From an uncultured Bacteroidales bacterium (GTDB taxonomy: Bacteria > Bacteroidota > Bacteroidia > Bacteroidales > ML635J-15), in assembly GCA_937899245.1 (NCBI GenBank), contig CALDKB010000039.1:1-52442 (forward strand): a DNA stretch of 52,442 bases. The letters are read 5' to 3'. The translations under genes and the position numbers were made by a program. Of this stretch, positions 11,951-19,655 are shown one piece after another (the stretch's first letter is position 1; the number at the start of each line of letters is the position of its first letter). The notes under the pieces are model-generated. The model saw nothing but the letters and a program-made list of their open reading frames with translations. It ran no database searches and was not told the origin of the DNA.

Positions 11951-11984
11951 GTTTCTCCTCGCAATATTATTAACTATTAAGAGT

Positions 11985-11992
11985 TATATTTG
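11985..11992 (+). promoter_or_regulatory. Bacteroidota -7 promoter element for porT
   Basis: TATATTTG matches the TAnnTTTG -7 consensus exactly. No convincing TTTG -33 box lies at the usual 19-20 nt spacing. The predicted transcript start is only about 10 nt ahead of the TTG chosen as the porT start, and this supports that start over the upstream TTG at 11949, which would lie before the promoter. Confidence 0.5.
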
Positions 11993-12008
11993 CAGAAAAT
12001 TTTTCTTC

Positions 12009-12749
12009 TTGAAGAAACTGTTAATTGCGATATTGTTGCTGATAGGTTTTTCTGCCTTTGCACAGAAGGAAAAACCTTTGAATCTGCCCAAGCTTGATGA
12101 GCAGACCATACATTTCGGCTATTCGTTGGGACTTAACACAATGGACTTTATGATACGTCCTGCTGAAAGGTTCCTAACTCCGGCAATTGATACGATTTAT
12201 GGCGTTGAGATTGGTAGGTATGTCGGTTTTAACATAAATATCATTTCTAATGTTCGTCTGGGCAAGTATTTCGATTTCCGTTTCTTGCCTGGATTGGTTT
12301 TCGGTCAGCGCGAATTGCATTATAAATTCCTGAACAAGAAAGGCGAGATACAGCGTCATACCATGATGATTGAATCAACCTTTGTCGATTTGCCTATACA
12401 GTTCAAGTACAGGGCGGCTCGAATTAGCAACTGGCGTCCTTTTATCACTGCTGGCGCATCGGCTCGTTTCGATATGGCTTCGCAGAAAAAGATTAAGCCG
12501 GATGAATATCCTAAGATACGTCTGCGTAGATTCGACGTGTACTATGAAATCGGCGCCGGTGTCGACTTCTTCCTCGAATACTTCATGTTCGGTATTGAAC
12601 TGAAGGCGTCTTGGGGTATTCTTAATGATGTGGTGTATGACGGTTCGCAGTATTCCGACTGCTTCAAGAAACTTAACTCGCGTATGCTTCTGATTTGCTT
12701 TAATTTCGAGGGCGGAAAACTGGATTTCGTAAAGAAACATAGAAAGTAA
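12009..12749 (+). CDS. porT: PorT/SprT-like type IX secretion outer-membrane beta-barrel protein
   Basis: A roughly 246-residue protein with a signal peptide (KKLLIAILLLIGFSAFAQ) followed by alternating beta-barrel-like strands. The pattern FGYSLGLNTMDF near the start, then ESTFVDLPIQFKYRA and RPFITAGASARFDMASQKK, is typical as I recall it of the PorT family, a type IX secretion/gliding component of the outer membrane. The start is a TTG placed at the signal peptide, chosen because it follows a -7 promoter element; a longer reading from a TTG at 11949 would add about 20 residues that do not look like a signal peptide. The stop overlaps the next start (TAATG). Sitting directly after a giant T9SS cargo gene fits a shared secretion role. 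The alternative is a generic PorT-fold outer-membrane protein. Confidence 0.82.
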   Translation: MKKLLIAILLLIGFSAFAQKEKPLNLPKLDEQTIHFGYSLGLNTMDFMIRPAERFLTPAIDTIYGVEIGRYVGFNINIISNVRLGKYFDFRFLPGLVFGQRELHYKFLNKKGEIQRHTMMIESTFVDLPIQFKYRAARISNWRPFITAGASARFDMASQKKIKPDEYPKIRLRRFDVYYEIGAGVDFFLEYFMFGIELKASWGILNDVVYDGSQYSDCFKKLNSRMLLICFNFEGGKLDFVKKHRK

Positions 12750-14299
12750 TGTTGCAGGAAGCTGATTTTATCTTTTCGCCCGAACAACTTCATAACAAGT
12801 TCTTGGTTACAAAGGCAATAGCAGACAAACTTAATGTTCGTCCCTGCGATGTTTCGGCGTATAGGGTTATACGCAGGTCGATAGATGCTCGCAAGGGGGT
12901 TAAGTTCAACGTGCGTCTGCAGATTGCTATGCAGGGCGAGGAATTCCCTGATTTGAAGGGCTGTTTTGAGTTCCGCGATGTGTCGCAGTCGAAACCGGTT
13001 ATGATAATTGGTGCTGGTCCTGCAGGGTATTTTGCCGCACTGCAATGTGTCCTCGAAGGATTGAAACCGATAGTTTTTGAACGCGGGAAATCCGTTGATG
13101 ATAGGAAATACGATATTGCAGCACTAAATTCCAAACATATTCTCAATCCAGAATCAAACTATGCTTTCGGCGAAGGTGGTGCTGGAACATATTCCGATGG
13201 AAAATTGTTCACGCGAAGCAAGAAACGTGGCAATGTCACCGAGGTATTGCAGCTGCTTAATTATTTTGGCGCCGATGAGGATGTGCTGATAGAATCGCAT
13301 CCGCATATTGGAACCGACCGTCTGCATTCAATAATGCGCAACATTCGTGCAAAGATTGTAGAATGTGGCGGTCAGGTGCATTTCTCTTCAAAGCTTACAA
13401 AAATCAATATTGACAATGACCGTGTCTCAGGAATCGTAATCAATGGTGTGGATTCGTATGATTGTGATAATCTGATTCTTGCCACTGGACATTCGGCTCG
13501 CGACGTATATTATATGCTTCACGATTCTGGGGTTATGCTTCGTGAGAAAGGTTTTGCGATGGGCGTGCGCGTGGAGCATCCGCAGGCGCTGATAGATTCA
13601 ATACAGTACAAGTGCAAGGAGCGTGGCGAATATCTGCCGCCGGCATCGTATTCGATAGTGAAGCAGGTGGCAGGTCGTGGCGTATATTCTTTCTGCATGT
13701 GTCCTGGCGGAAGCATTGTAAGTGCGGTTACCGAATCAGAATCCATTGTGGTGAACGGAATGTCAAATTCAAGGCGAAATTCGCAATATGCCAATTCGGG
13801 CATTGTTGTGGAACTGCGTCCTGAGGATTACGCATCCTATTCCGACAACAAGATATTCTCTGGTCTTGAATTCCAGAAATCACTGGAATCTCTTGCGTAT
13901 AGGAATGGTGGCGGTGGCGTTGTGGCTCCAGCCCAGCGACTGGCTGATTTTGTCGCAGGAAAAATTTCTGCGTCGTTGCCAAAGTCTTCTTACGTGCCGG
14001 GGCTGATAAGCTCGCCAATGCACTTCTGGATGCCTGATTTTATAGGTTCGCGTTTGCGTGAAGGTTTCCGTCAGTGGGGCGGGCAGATGCGAGGATTCCT
14101 TACCAACGATGCCATTGTGGTAGGAGTGGAGTCGCGTACAAGCAGTCCTATTCAGGTGCCGCGTGATACGGAAAGCATGAGCTGTCTGTCGGTAAAAAAT
14201 ATGTATCCTTGTGGCGAGGGTGCTGGTTATGCCGGTGGTATTGTCTCTTCGGCAATGGATGGCATGGAAGCGGTGAAAAAAATCTCTCTCGCTGGCTGA
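12749..14299 (+). CDS. FAD-dependent dehydrogenase (COG2509-type NAD(P)/FAD oxidoreductase)
   Basis: 516 residues. After an N-terminal domain of about 85 residues comes a Rossmann dinucleotide-binding motif VMIIGAGPAGYFAAL (about residues 90-104), then a conserved FGEGGAGTYSDGKL stretch (about 140-153), DNLILATGHSARD (about 243-255), and a C-terminal FAD-contacting region MYPCGEGAGYAGGI near residue 492. This layout matches the widespread uncharacterised flavoprotein family COG2509 found in many Bacteroidota. The substrate is unknown. The start codon overlaps the porT stop by one base, so the two genes are probably co-transcribed and translationally coupled, although no functional link to type IX secretion is known to me. 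The window shows nothing that suggests truncation. Confidence 0.88.
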   Translation: MLQEADFIFSPEQLHNKFLVTKAIADKLNVRPCDVSAYRVIRRSIDARKGVKFNVRLQIAMQGEEFPDLKGCFEFRDVSQSKPVMIIGAGPAGYFAALQCVLEGLKPIVFERGKSVDDRKYDIAALNSKHILNPESNYAFGEGGAGTYSDGKLFTRSKKRGNVTEVLQLLNYFGADEDVLIESHPHIGTDRLHSIMRNIRAKIVECGGQVHFSSKLTKINIDNDRVSGIVINGVDSYDCDNLILATGHSARDVYYMLHDSGVMLREKGFAMGVRVEHPQALIDSIQYKCKERGEYLPPASYSIVKQVAGRGVYSFCMCPGGSIVSAVTESESIVVNGMSNSRRNSQYANSGIVVELRPEDYASYSDNKIFSGLEFQKSLESLAYRNGGGGVVAPAQRLADFVAGKISASLPKSSYVPGLISSPMHFWMPDFIGSRLREGFRQWGGQMRGFLTNDAIVVGVESRTSSPIQVPRDTESMSCLSVKNMYPCGEGAGYAGGIVSSAMDGMEAVKKISLAG

Positions 14300-14324
14300 G
14301 CGGCGCATGTGCCGAGTGCCGACA

Positions 14325-14521
14325 CGCTCGTCGTAGGCTCTGCACCAGTTCGTCGTAGTCTCTGCTATGCTGAGCCTGTCGAAGCATAGCCTACGCCGCA
14401 ATATTTCCAAGTCTTTGCCTTGAAAAACAAAACAAAACCATCCCGTTTCGTCATGCTGTAACTTGGTTCAGCATCTGGAAAAGGGTGGATTTTTTTATAA
14501 ATCTTTTCCGCTCGAGCCACG
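14325..14521 (+). repeat. Composite palindromic intergenic repeat, copy A (decayed)
   Basis: This copy aligns along its length, in the same orientation, with copy C near 20.6 kb. It carries a hairpin GCTATGC / GCATAGC (14364-14390) around a TGAGCCTGTCGAA core, then a second palindrome TGCTGtAAC-TTG-GTTCAGCA whose left arm has an extra base, then AAGGGTGGATTTTTTT, which could form an outer stem with an upstream ACCATCCC. It occupies the space between convergent genes, so it may work as a bidirectional terminator. Together with copy B it fills most of the 385-bp gap; no gene is supported there. Confidence 0.75.
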
Positions 14522-14558
14522 AGGACAATGAGACGCCCCCTGCGGTGCATACTGCTCG

Positions 14559-14640
14559 GTGTAGGCTCTTGCCTATGCCGCAGTATATCCAAGGCTCCCG
14601 CCTTGAAAAACAAAAAAATCCATCCCTTTTGCCGCTCGTC
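14559..14640 (+). repeat. Composite palindromic intergenic repeat, partial copy B
   Basis: This shares with copy C the segment around CAAGGC-TCCC-GCCTTG (perfect 6-bp hairpin, 14590-14605) followed by an A-rich stretch, TCCATCCC and CGCTCGTC. It lacks the TGCTGAAC palindrome of copies A and C. It sits 45 bp from the 3' end of the convergent minus-strand gene. Confidence 0.65.
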
Positions 14641-14684
14641 GAAAGGACAGACAAAGGACGGATGACGGAATGTTATAGTATATT

Positions 14685-15131
14685 TTACGGCAGTCTTTTC
14701 TTATACACTAGCAAGCCCATGTCGTAGGGAATTTCGGAACTGATGAAAAGGACGTAGCGGCCAACCTCGTAGCTGCGGCACATGTTCTTGTAGATGCGGT
14801 AGTTGAACCTGTCGTCGACGGTTTCTTCGACTTCGAAATCGAGAGGGTGCATGTTGGTTTCCTCGTCAACGTAGAAAAGCTTCAGCACGCAGTACGAGCA
14901 GTTGTCGGATATTGCAACTATGTTGTAGTAGTTTTCTGCTTCAAGCATCAGCGTGTCTGATACAAGCGGAAGCGTGTCGGCTATCTTGCCAATCTTGCCG
15001 CTAACAAGTTTGTAGCCGCGATCCTCAAATTGCTGGCTGACCTTTTGGGCAAATACATCAAATTTTATGTTCTGTGCAAACATGCTGCTTGCCAGCATAA
15101 GCATTATTACAACAATACTCAATTTTTTCAT
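14685..15131 (-). CDS. Small secreted protein of unknown function
   Basis: About 148 residues with a clear signal peptide (MKKLSIVVIMLMLASSMFAQ) and no membrane segment afterwards. I recognise no family. The mature part is acidic and contains a CSYC pair near residue 80 and one more cysteine in a KNMCRSYEVG stretch. The start is placed at the second ATG, where the signal peptide begins; an ATG two codons upstream (15137) is equally possible. The gene begins within a few bases of the stop of the RNA methyltransferase gene, so the two are probably one minus-strand operon. It ends against the repeat-filled gap shared with the convergent dehydrogenase gene. Confidence 0.72.
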   Translation of the reverse strand: MKKLSIVVIMLMLASSMFAQNIKFDVFAQKVSQQFEDRGYKLVSGKIGKIADTLPLVSDTLMLEAENYYNIVAISDNCSYCVLKLFYVDEETNMHPLDFEVEETVDDRFNYRIYKNMCRSYEVGRYVLFISSEIPYDMGLLVYKKRLP

Positions 15132-15138
15132 AGTCATG

Positions 15139-15951
15139 TTATTCGTTCATGTAGAAATTTCTTTGGCGTAGTACTTCAAACACCATTGCCGATACCGATG
15201 TCGAAACGTTCAGCGAGTCGATTACACCAAGCATTGGAATCTTAATCCTGTGGTCGGCATTGTCAATCCATTTGTCGGTGAGCCCTGTGGCTTCGGTGCC
15301 GAATACCAATGCCGTCCTTCCGCGGTAGTCGTACTTGTGGTAGAACTCCGAAGCCCGCAGTTCGGCGGCATAGCTGGTGATGTTGTTTTCGTGCAGCCAT
15401 TTGATTGTGCTTTCGTAGTCGGTGCTGACAACATTGTTGCTGAATACGCATCCCAGACTTGAACGAACGGAATTCGGATTGTAAACGTCGGTATGCGGAT
15501 CGCAGATGATGATGCCGTCAACTTGTGCTGCATCGCCTATACGGCAGATGGCTCCAAGGTTACCCGGCTTTTCCACCGCTTCGAGTATGATGAACAGTGA
15601 ATTGTCGGTCACCTTCAGGTCTGATAGCTTCTTTTCGGCTATTTCGCCAATGATATATAGTCCGCCGGTTGTTTCCCTGTATGATATTTTTGAAAAGACT
15701 TCTTCGCTGACTTCATATACTTCGGCAGTGTCAATTTGCTCGCCTACCATCGCCCTCAGCTGTTCGTAGCTCAGAATTTCGGGACAAAACAGTATTTTCG
15801 TGAAATGTATCTTGGCACTTACAGCAAGTTCAAGTTCCTTTTTGCCTTCGATAAGCACAACATTGTCGGCCTTGCGTTCCTTCGATTTCGCCTGATATGC
15901 TGTTATCTTTTTGATCAGCGGATTTTTTATGCTGGTAATCTGGGTTATCAT
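15139..15951 (-). CDS. TrmH/SpoU-family RNA 2'-O-methyltransferase
   Basis: 270 residues in two parts. The N-terminal substrate-binding domain (about 1-105) begins ITSIKNPLIKKI. The SPOUT catalytic domain follows, with motif 1 EKPGNLGAICRIGDAAQVDG (N..G...R), motif 2 ALVFGTEATGL and motif 3 IPMLGVIDSLNVSTSVS. These three motifs form the SAM-binding trefoil knot of the SpoU class, which methylates ribose in rRNA or tRNA. The exact target nucleotide cannot be read from the sequence. The gene is divergent from the CobW-type GTPase gene, about 60 bp away, and is followed almost without a gap by the small secreted protein gene. Confidence 0.92.
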   Translation of the reverse strand: MITQITSIKNPLIKKITAYQAKSKERKADNVVLIEGKKELELAVSAKIHFTKILFCPEILSYEQLRAMVGEQIDTAEVYEVSEEVFSKISYRETTGGLYIIGEIAEKKLSDLKVTDNSLFIILEAVEKPGNLGAICRIGDAAQVDGIIICDPHTDVYNPNSVRSSLGCVFSNNVVSTDYESTIKWLHENNITSYAAELRASEFYHKYDYRGRTALVFGTEATGLTDKWIDNADHRIKIPMLGVIDSLNVSTSVSAMVFEVLRQRNFYMNE

Positions 15952-15990
15952 CGTCTGAAAATTTGTCGGTAAAATTACATCTTTTTTTGG

Positions 15991-15998
15991 TATTTTTG
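15991..15998 (+). promoter_or_regulatory. -7 promoter element for the CobW-type GTPase gene
   Basis: TATTTTTG matches TAnnTTTG. A TTTG lies 25 nt upstream (15962-15965), which is longer than the usual 19-20 nt spacing. The predicted transcript start falls a few bases before the ATG. Confidence 0.5.
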
Positions 15999-16010
15999 CA
16001 AGACTAAAAA

Positions 16011-17258
16011 ATGCTAGAAATGATTCAGGAAGTACCGGTATTGCTGCTTACAGGATATCTGGGCAGCGGAAAGACAACTCTCGTAAATAGAATATTGTCT
16101 AATCGTCGTGGTATTAAGTTCGCCGTTATAGTAAACGATTTGGGCGAGGTTAACATAGATGCCGACCTTATTGAAAGGGGCGGAATTGTAAACAAGAAGG
16201 AAGACAGTCTTGTGGCATTGCAGAACGGCTGCATCTGCTGTACGCTGAAACAGGACCTTATTGACCAGCTGCACGAAATTACAAGCCAGCATAAGTTCGA
16301 TTATATTGTCATTGAGGCAAGCGGTATCTGCGAGCCTGAACCTATAGCACAGACGATTGTGTCGATGCCACAGCTCCCTTATGATTTCCACCGTGATGGA
16401 TTGCCGGTACTCGATTGTGTCGTTACCGTTGTCGATGCACTGCGTATGCAGGATGAATTCGGTTGCGGTGATAATCTTGTCGGTGGTCATATTGACGAAG
16501 ACGATATCGAAAACCTTATAATTCAACAGATCGAATTCTGTAACATAGTGCTTATAAACAAGGCCTCGGAAGTTTCTCCTGAGGTGCTTGAACGCCTGAA
16601 AAAAATTATCCGCGCTTTGCAGACTAAGGCCAGGATTGTTGAATGCGACTATGGCGATGTCGACTTTGACGAGATACTGGGTACCGGAATGTTCGATTTC
16701 GAGGACGTGGCTACTTCGTCGGCATGGATTCAAGGTATAGAGCATTATCATGGAGAAGAAGATGATGACGACGATGATGATGAACATGGCGAGCATCACC
16801 ACGAACACGACGAGCATGAGGAACACGAGCATCATCACCACGAACATGAGCATCACCATCATGACCATGACCATGAGGAAGGTGAGGCTGAGGAATATGG
16901 CATAAGCACTTTTGTATATTACCGCCGCCGTCCGTTCCGTCTGCGTCTGTTTGATGAGTTCGTGTCGAATTTGCCAAAGAGCATAATAAGGGCAAAAGGA
17001 ATCTGCTATTTCCGCAATGAATTTGACACTTGCTATTTGTATGAGCAGGTAGGTAAGCGGGCTTCGCTGAAAGATGCTGGAATGTGGTATGCAACTATGC
17101 CGGTTGACGAGTTGTTTGAGATGATGCAACGCGAGCCGGGGTTGCGTCGCGATTGGGACGAGATGTATGGCGACCGTATGCAGAAACTTGTCTTTATAGG
17201 TCAAAAAATGGATCGCAAGGCTATAGAGGCGGCTCTTGATGCTTGTCTGGTAGATTAA
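16011..17258 (+). CDS. CobW/COG0523-family GTPase, probable metal chaperone with His/Asp-rich loop
   Basis: 415 residues. Walker A is GYLGSGKTT (15-23), the family metal-binding motif is CICC (74-77) within NGCICCTLKQ, and a C-terminal CobW_C domain (about 300-410) follows. Between the GTPase and C-terminal domains, at about residues 245-293, is a run of seven Asp and then alternating His, Glu and Asp, a likely divalent-metal-binding loop. Family knowledge: COG0523 proteins bind zinc, cobalt or other metals at the CxCC site and deliver them to client enzymes using GTP hydrolysis. A zinc role is the usual inference for His-rich members, but no Zur box was identified here. A methyltransferase gene follows after 13 bp, probably in the same transcript. 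Confidence 0.92.
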   Translation: MLEMIQEVPVLLLTGYLGSGKTTLVNRILSNRRGIKFAVIVNDLGEVNIDADLIERGGIVNKKEDSLVALQNGCICCTLKQDLIDQLHEITSQHKFDYIVIEASGICEPEPIAQTIVSMPQLPYDFHRDGLPVLDCVVTVVDALRMQDEFGCGDNLVGGHIDEDDIENLIIQQIEFCNIVLINKASEVSPEVLERLKKIIRALQTKARIVECDYGDVDFDEILGTGMFDFEDVATSSAWIQGIEHYHGEEDDDDDDDEHGEHHHEHDEHEEHEHHHHEHEHHHHDHDHEEGEAEEYGISTFVYYRRRPFRLRLFDEFVSNLPKSIIRAKGICYFRNEFDTCYLYEQVGKRASLKDAGMWYATMPVDELFEMMQREPGLRRDWDEMYGDRMQKLVFIGQKMDRKAIEAALDACLVD

Positions 17259-17271
17259 AGCTGACAACGTT

Positions 17272-18168
17272 ATGGAATTTACGTCTGACTATCAGTTGGT
17301 AGATGCTGGTTTGTGGCAGGATTACGAGCTAGTTGATACTGGCGATTTCGAGAAGCTGGAGCGTTTCGGCAAATATCTGATACGTCGCCCCGAGCCGCAG
17401 GCGGTGTGGAAAAAGGCTTTGCCGCAAGGCGAATGGAATAATGCTGATGCTTGTTTTGTCCTTGATGTCCAGAATGCAAATGGTGAGAAGGGCCGTTGGA
17501 CCCGTCGCCGTTCTATGCCCGATGAATGGCAAATAAAGTATGGACATGAAGACATGAACTTATCATTTGTGATGAAATTCAATACCTTCAAGCATATTGG
17601 CGTATTTCCCGAACAAGCTGACAACTGGAATTTCATTTATGATAATGTCCGCAGGATTTCGTCTCCTGATTGCAATGTGCTGAATTTGTTTGCATATACA
17701 GGAGGAGCAAGTTTGGCAGCAAGAGCCGCAGGAGCAAAAGTGTATCATGTTGATTCGGTTAAGCAAGTTGTGAATTGGGCAAACGAGAACCAGAATGCAA
17801 GCAATTTGTCCGACATACATTGGGTGGTGGAAGATGCTATGAAATTTGTCAAGCGCGAAATTCGTCGTGGAAACAAATACAATGGCATAATCATGGATCC
17901 TCCTGCTTTTGGTCGTGGCCCGGCAGGGGAGAAGTGGATTCTTGAGGATTCGATAAACGAAATAGTGGAACTGTCGTCCCAACTGCTAAAACCGGAAAAA
18001 TCGTTCTTTATCTTGAACTTGTATTCGATGGGCTTGTCGGCGTTGATTTCGGAGAATATAGTCCGAACACATTTTGATAATGTAAATACACAGTGTGGCG
18101 AAATGTTCTTCACGGATTGCAGTGGCAGAAGATTGCCGCTAGGAACATTTGTGAGATTTGCAAGGTAA
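17272..18168 (+). CDS. Class I SAM-dependent methyltransferase, RlmI-like
   Basis: 298 residues. The SAM-binding motif VLNLFAYTGGASLAARAAGA (about 144-163) is followed by an acidic strand end (VYHVDSVKQ) and the catalytic-type motif MDPPAFGRG (about 212-220). This arrangement matches the PF10672 group, whose studied members methylate cytosine or guanine in 23S rRNA. The RNA-binding PUA domain of full RlmI (about 390 residues) is absent; the N-terminal 90 residues instead form a short beta-rich region beginning FTSDYQLVDAGLWQDYELVD. The substrate is uncertain. It follows the CobW-type gene closely and is closed by a strong terminator. Confidence 0.87.
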   Translation: MEFTSDYQLVDAGLWQDYELVDTGDFEKLERFGKYLIRRPEPQAVWKKALPQGEWNNADACFVLDVQNANGEKGRWTRRRSMPDEWQIKYGHEDMNLSFVMKFNTFKHIGVFPEQADNWNFIYDNVRRISSPDCNVLNLFAYTGGASLAARAAGAKVYHVDSVKQVVNWANENQNASNLSDIHWVVEDAMKFVKREIRRGNKYNGIIMDPPAFGRGPAGEKWILEDSINEIVELSSQLLKPEKSFFILNLYSMGLSALISENIVRTHFDNVNTQCGEMFFTDCSGRRLPLGTFVRFAR

Positions 18169-18186
18169 TTGCATCATATACAATAC

Positions 18187-18229
18187 AAAAATCCCCCTTC
18201 CTTGATTTGAATCAGAAAGGGGGATTTTT
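18187..18229 (+). terminator. Rho-independent terminator, probably bidirectional
   Basis: A perfect 13-bp inverted repeat (AAAAATCCCCCTT / AAGGGGGATTTTT) flanks a 17-nt loop. It lies between convergent genes, and A and T runs on both sides suit termination from either strand. Confidence 0.92.
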
Positions 18230-18270
18230 ATGCTAAATTATGAGTACTTTAATATGGGTAAAAAACAATC

Positions 18271-19158
18271 TTATTGATTTATGTATTTGTTTAGTTCGTC
18301 GACTGATGAAGAAAATTCAAATACATTGTTTACAACGTAGTATTTGTTCTGATCGAAGCAGTAAGGATAAGCATACTTCAGGAATTCAAGTTTCGACTGT
18401 TCGAAATCGAAAAGCTGAGCTATTTCGGCAAGTTGTCGTGCTGTCATTAGTTCTGATCTTACAATTTGCTTTGCTAGAGTCAGTTTTGTGTCTTCGAAAT
18501 CAGCATTTGCGATAGTTCTCTTTGCATCAGCAAAGTCGATGTCGGAACAAGGCATAACAACAGGTTGTGGCTCGGGGTCCTGGGTGGTCTCGATTATAAT
18601 AACTTGCGGCTGGTTGTTGTGATTGTCCTGTGGGGGATAATGTCCGTGGTTGCCTTGTGGAGGATAGTTGCCATGGTTACCCTGTGGAGGATAGTTGCCG
18701 TGATTACCCTGTGGTGGATAGTTGCCATGGTTACCCTGTGGAGGATAGTTTCCGTGATTGTTATGATTGCCTTGAGGTGGATAATGTCCGTGATTGTCTT
18801 GTGGCGACTGGAACATCACTTGAGTTGCTGCGTTGATGTTATAGTTGATCGGGAAAAATGATATTTGTCCATTTTTGCTAAGTCTTACCGAAAAATTATT
18901 AGATCCATGTTGAAGTCTTATTTCTGAGACCATATCGTTTTTTTTGCGATTGTCGATTACGATTCTAATCTTATGGTTCCAATCTGGAGCAAGATTAGAT
19001 ACACGAATGGATTCTACAGGGTATTGGTTTTGCTGCATATCGTTGATGTACAGCCAGAATCGTTCGCGGTTTTCAGTTTGGATGGAAAGGGTAGTGCCCT
19101 GAGCAAATGAGTTAAATGCTGCGAGACAAACAAGTGCAAGTAATACTAACTTTTTCAT
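18271..19158 (-). CDS. Secreted DUF4476-domain protein with tandem Pro/Gln/Gly/Asn/His repeats
   Basis: About 295 residues from the chosen ATG. The signal peptide is MKKLVLLALVCLAAFNSFAQ. A folded N-terminal region (about 20-115) is followed by a low-complexity linker of 9-residue units of the form GNHGNYPPQ (about 121-181), then a Pro-rich stretch and a C-terminal helical domain beginning MPCSDIDFADAKRTI, which I assign to DUF4476. Family knowledge: DUF4476 is common at the C-terminus of Bacteroidota secreted proteins and its function is unknown to me. A TTG 33 bp upstream would place 11 residues before the signal peptide, so the ATG was preferred. The linker looks like a flexible spacer and its repeat number may vary between strains. 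Confidence 0.85.
   Translation of the reverse strand: MKKLVLLALVCLAAFNSFAQGTTLSIQTENRERFWLYINDMQQNQYPVESIRVSNLAPDWNHKIRIVIDNRKKNDMVSEIRLQHGSNNFSVRLSKNGQISFFPINYNINAATQVMFQSPQDNHGHYPPQGNHNNHGNYPPQGNHGNYPPQGNHGNYPPQGNHGNYPPQGNHGHYPPQDNHNNQPQVIIIETTQDPEPQPVVMPCSDIDFADAKRTIANADFEDTKLTLAKQIVRSELMTARQLAEIAQLFDFEQSKLEFLKYAYPYCFDQNKYYVVNNVFEFSSSVDELNKYINQ
18616..18798 (-). repeat. Coding tandem repeat, 27-bp units
   Basis: About six copies of a 27-bp unit encode the 9-residue motif GNHGNYPPQ or close variants; one unit carries an extra NHN. The period is a multiple of three, so gain or loss of units would keep the frame. Confidence 0.88.
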
Positions 19159-19255
19159 ATAATAACTTAGGTGGACTTCTGTTTTTAACAAACATGTATC
19201 GAATGTCTATATTTCGTGAAGCCCATTAACCAAAATATAAAGTAAATCGATGCTA

Positions 19256-19263
19256 CAAATATA
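19256..19263 (-). promoter_or_regulatory. Candidate -7 element for the DUF4476 gene
   Basis: Read on the minus strand this is TATATTTG, matching TAnnTTTG, and implies a leader of about 90 nt. No -33 box was found. The rest of the 19159-19439 gap holds AT-rich sequence and an eight-G run at 19304-19311; I see no gene in it. Confidence 0.32.
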
Positions 19264-19439
19264 GTATTTTTTTGTCTATAAAATAGTTTTGCGTTAAAAT
19301 ATAGGGGGGGGAAATGTGTTGGATATTAGTGTGTTGTGTGGCGGTTCTTGCCTGTTTTAAGAGCAAGCTGGCATTTGTTTTTGTTGAAGGTAGGTGCTTT
19401 TATGCCAGTTTTGGCTTATATGGGTGGATATAAAACAAA

Positions 19440-19465
19440 AAAAGCGAACTGAGATGTTCGCTTTT
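19440..19465 (-). terminator. Rho-independent terminator of the tRNA-His gene
   Basis: A perfect 10-bp stem (AAAAGCGAAC / GTTCGCTTTT) with a 6-nt loop lies immediately downstream of the tRNA on the minus strand and is followed on that strand by a T-rich tract. Confidence 0.87.
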
Positions 19466-19470
19466 CTGTG

Positions 19471-19545
19471 GGTGGCTAGTGGGATTCGAACCCACGACAT
19501 TCAGAACCACAATCTGACGCTCTAACCAACTGAACTACAGCCACC
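19471..19545 (-). tRNA. tRNA-His (anticodon GTG)
   Basis: Read on the minus strand it folds as a full cloverleaf: G-1 plus acceptor GTGGCTG pairing with TAGCCAC, D arm GTTC/GAGC, anticodon stem TCAGA/TCTGA with loop TTGTGGT, and T arm GTGGG/CCCAC with loop TTCGAAT. The encoded extra G-1 opposite C73 is the hallmark of histidine tRNA and agrees with the GTG anticodon. The 3' CCA is not encoded and must be added. Confidence 0.97.
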
Positions 19546-19561
19546 ATAATGTTTGGGACTG

Positions 19562-19569
19562 CAAAGATA
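19562..19569 (-). promoter_or_regulatory. -7 promoter element for tRNA-His
   Basis: On the minus strand TATCTTTG matches TAnnTTTG and lies 16 bp upstream of the tRNA 5' end. A -33 box at normal spacing is not evident. Confidence 0.55.
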
Positions 19570-19655
19570 GATATTTTTTTAATTGCATTCGCATTTTGAT
19601 CAAAAAAAATCAATTTTTTTTGCAATTAGCATCTAACTTGCTGGTCCTAAACTTT

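Noticed and set aside
11949..12008. Upstream extension of the porT reading frame from a TTG
   Set aside because: It would start before the -7 promoter element and put about 20 residues in front of a normal signal peptide.
14365..14654. Short minus-strand frames reading FFKAGALDILR-like sequence, also found near 20.3-20.7 kb
   Set aside because: They are translations of the intergenic palindromic repeats; the similarity between them comes from the repeat, not from a protein family.
16014..17267. A 417-codon minus-strand frame opposite the CobW-type GTPase gene
   Set aside because: It mirrors a real gene with clear motifs; its hydrophobic Val/Met runs are the reverse reading of His and Asp codons.
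18616..18798. Regular repeats that could suggest a CRISPR array
   Set aside because: Units are 27 bp, contiguous, in frame and without spacers; they encode a Pro/Gln-rich linker of a secreted protein.
19304..19311. Run of eight G residues as a phase-variation switch
   Set aside because: It is not inside a gene or between promoter boxes that I can support, so no switch can be argued.
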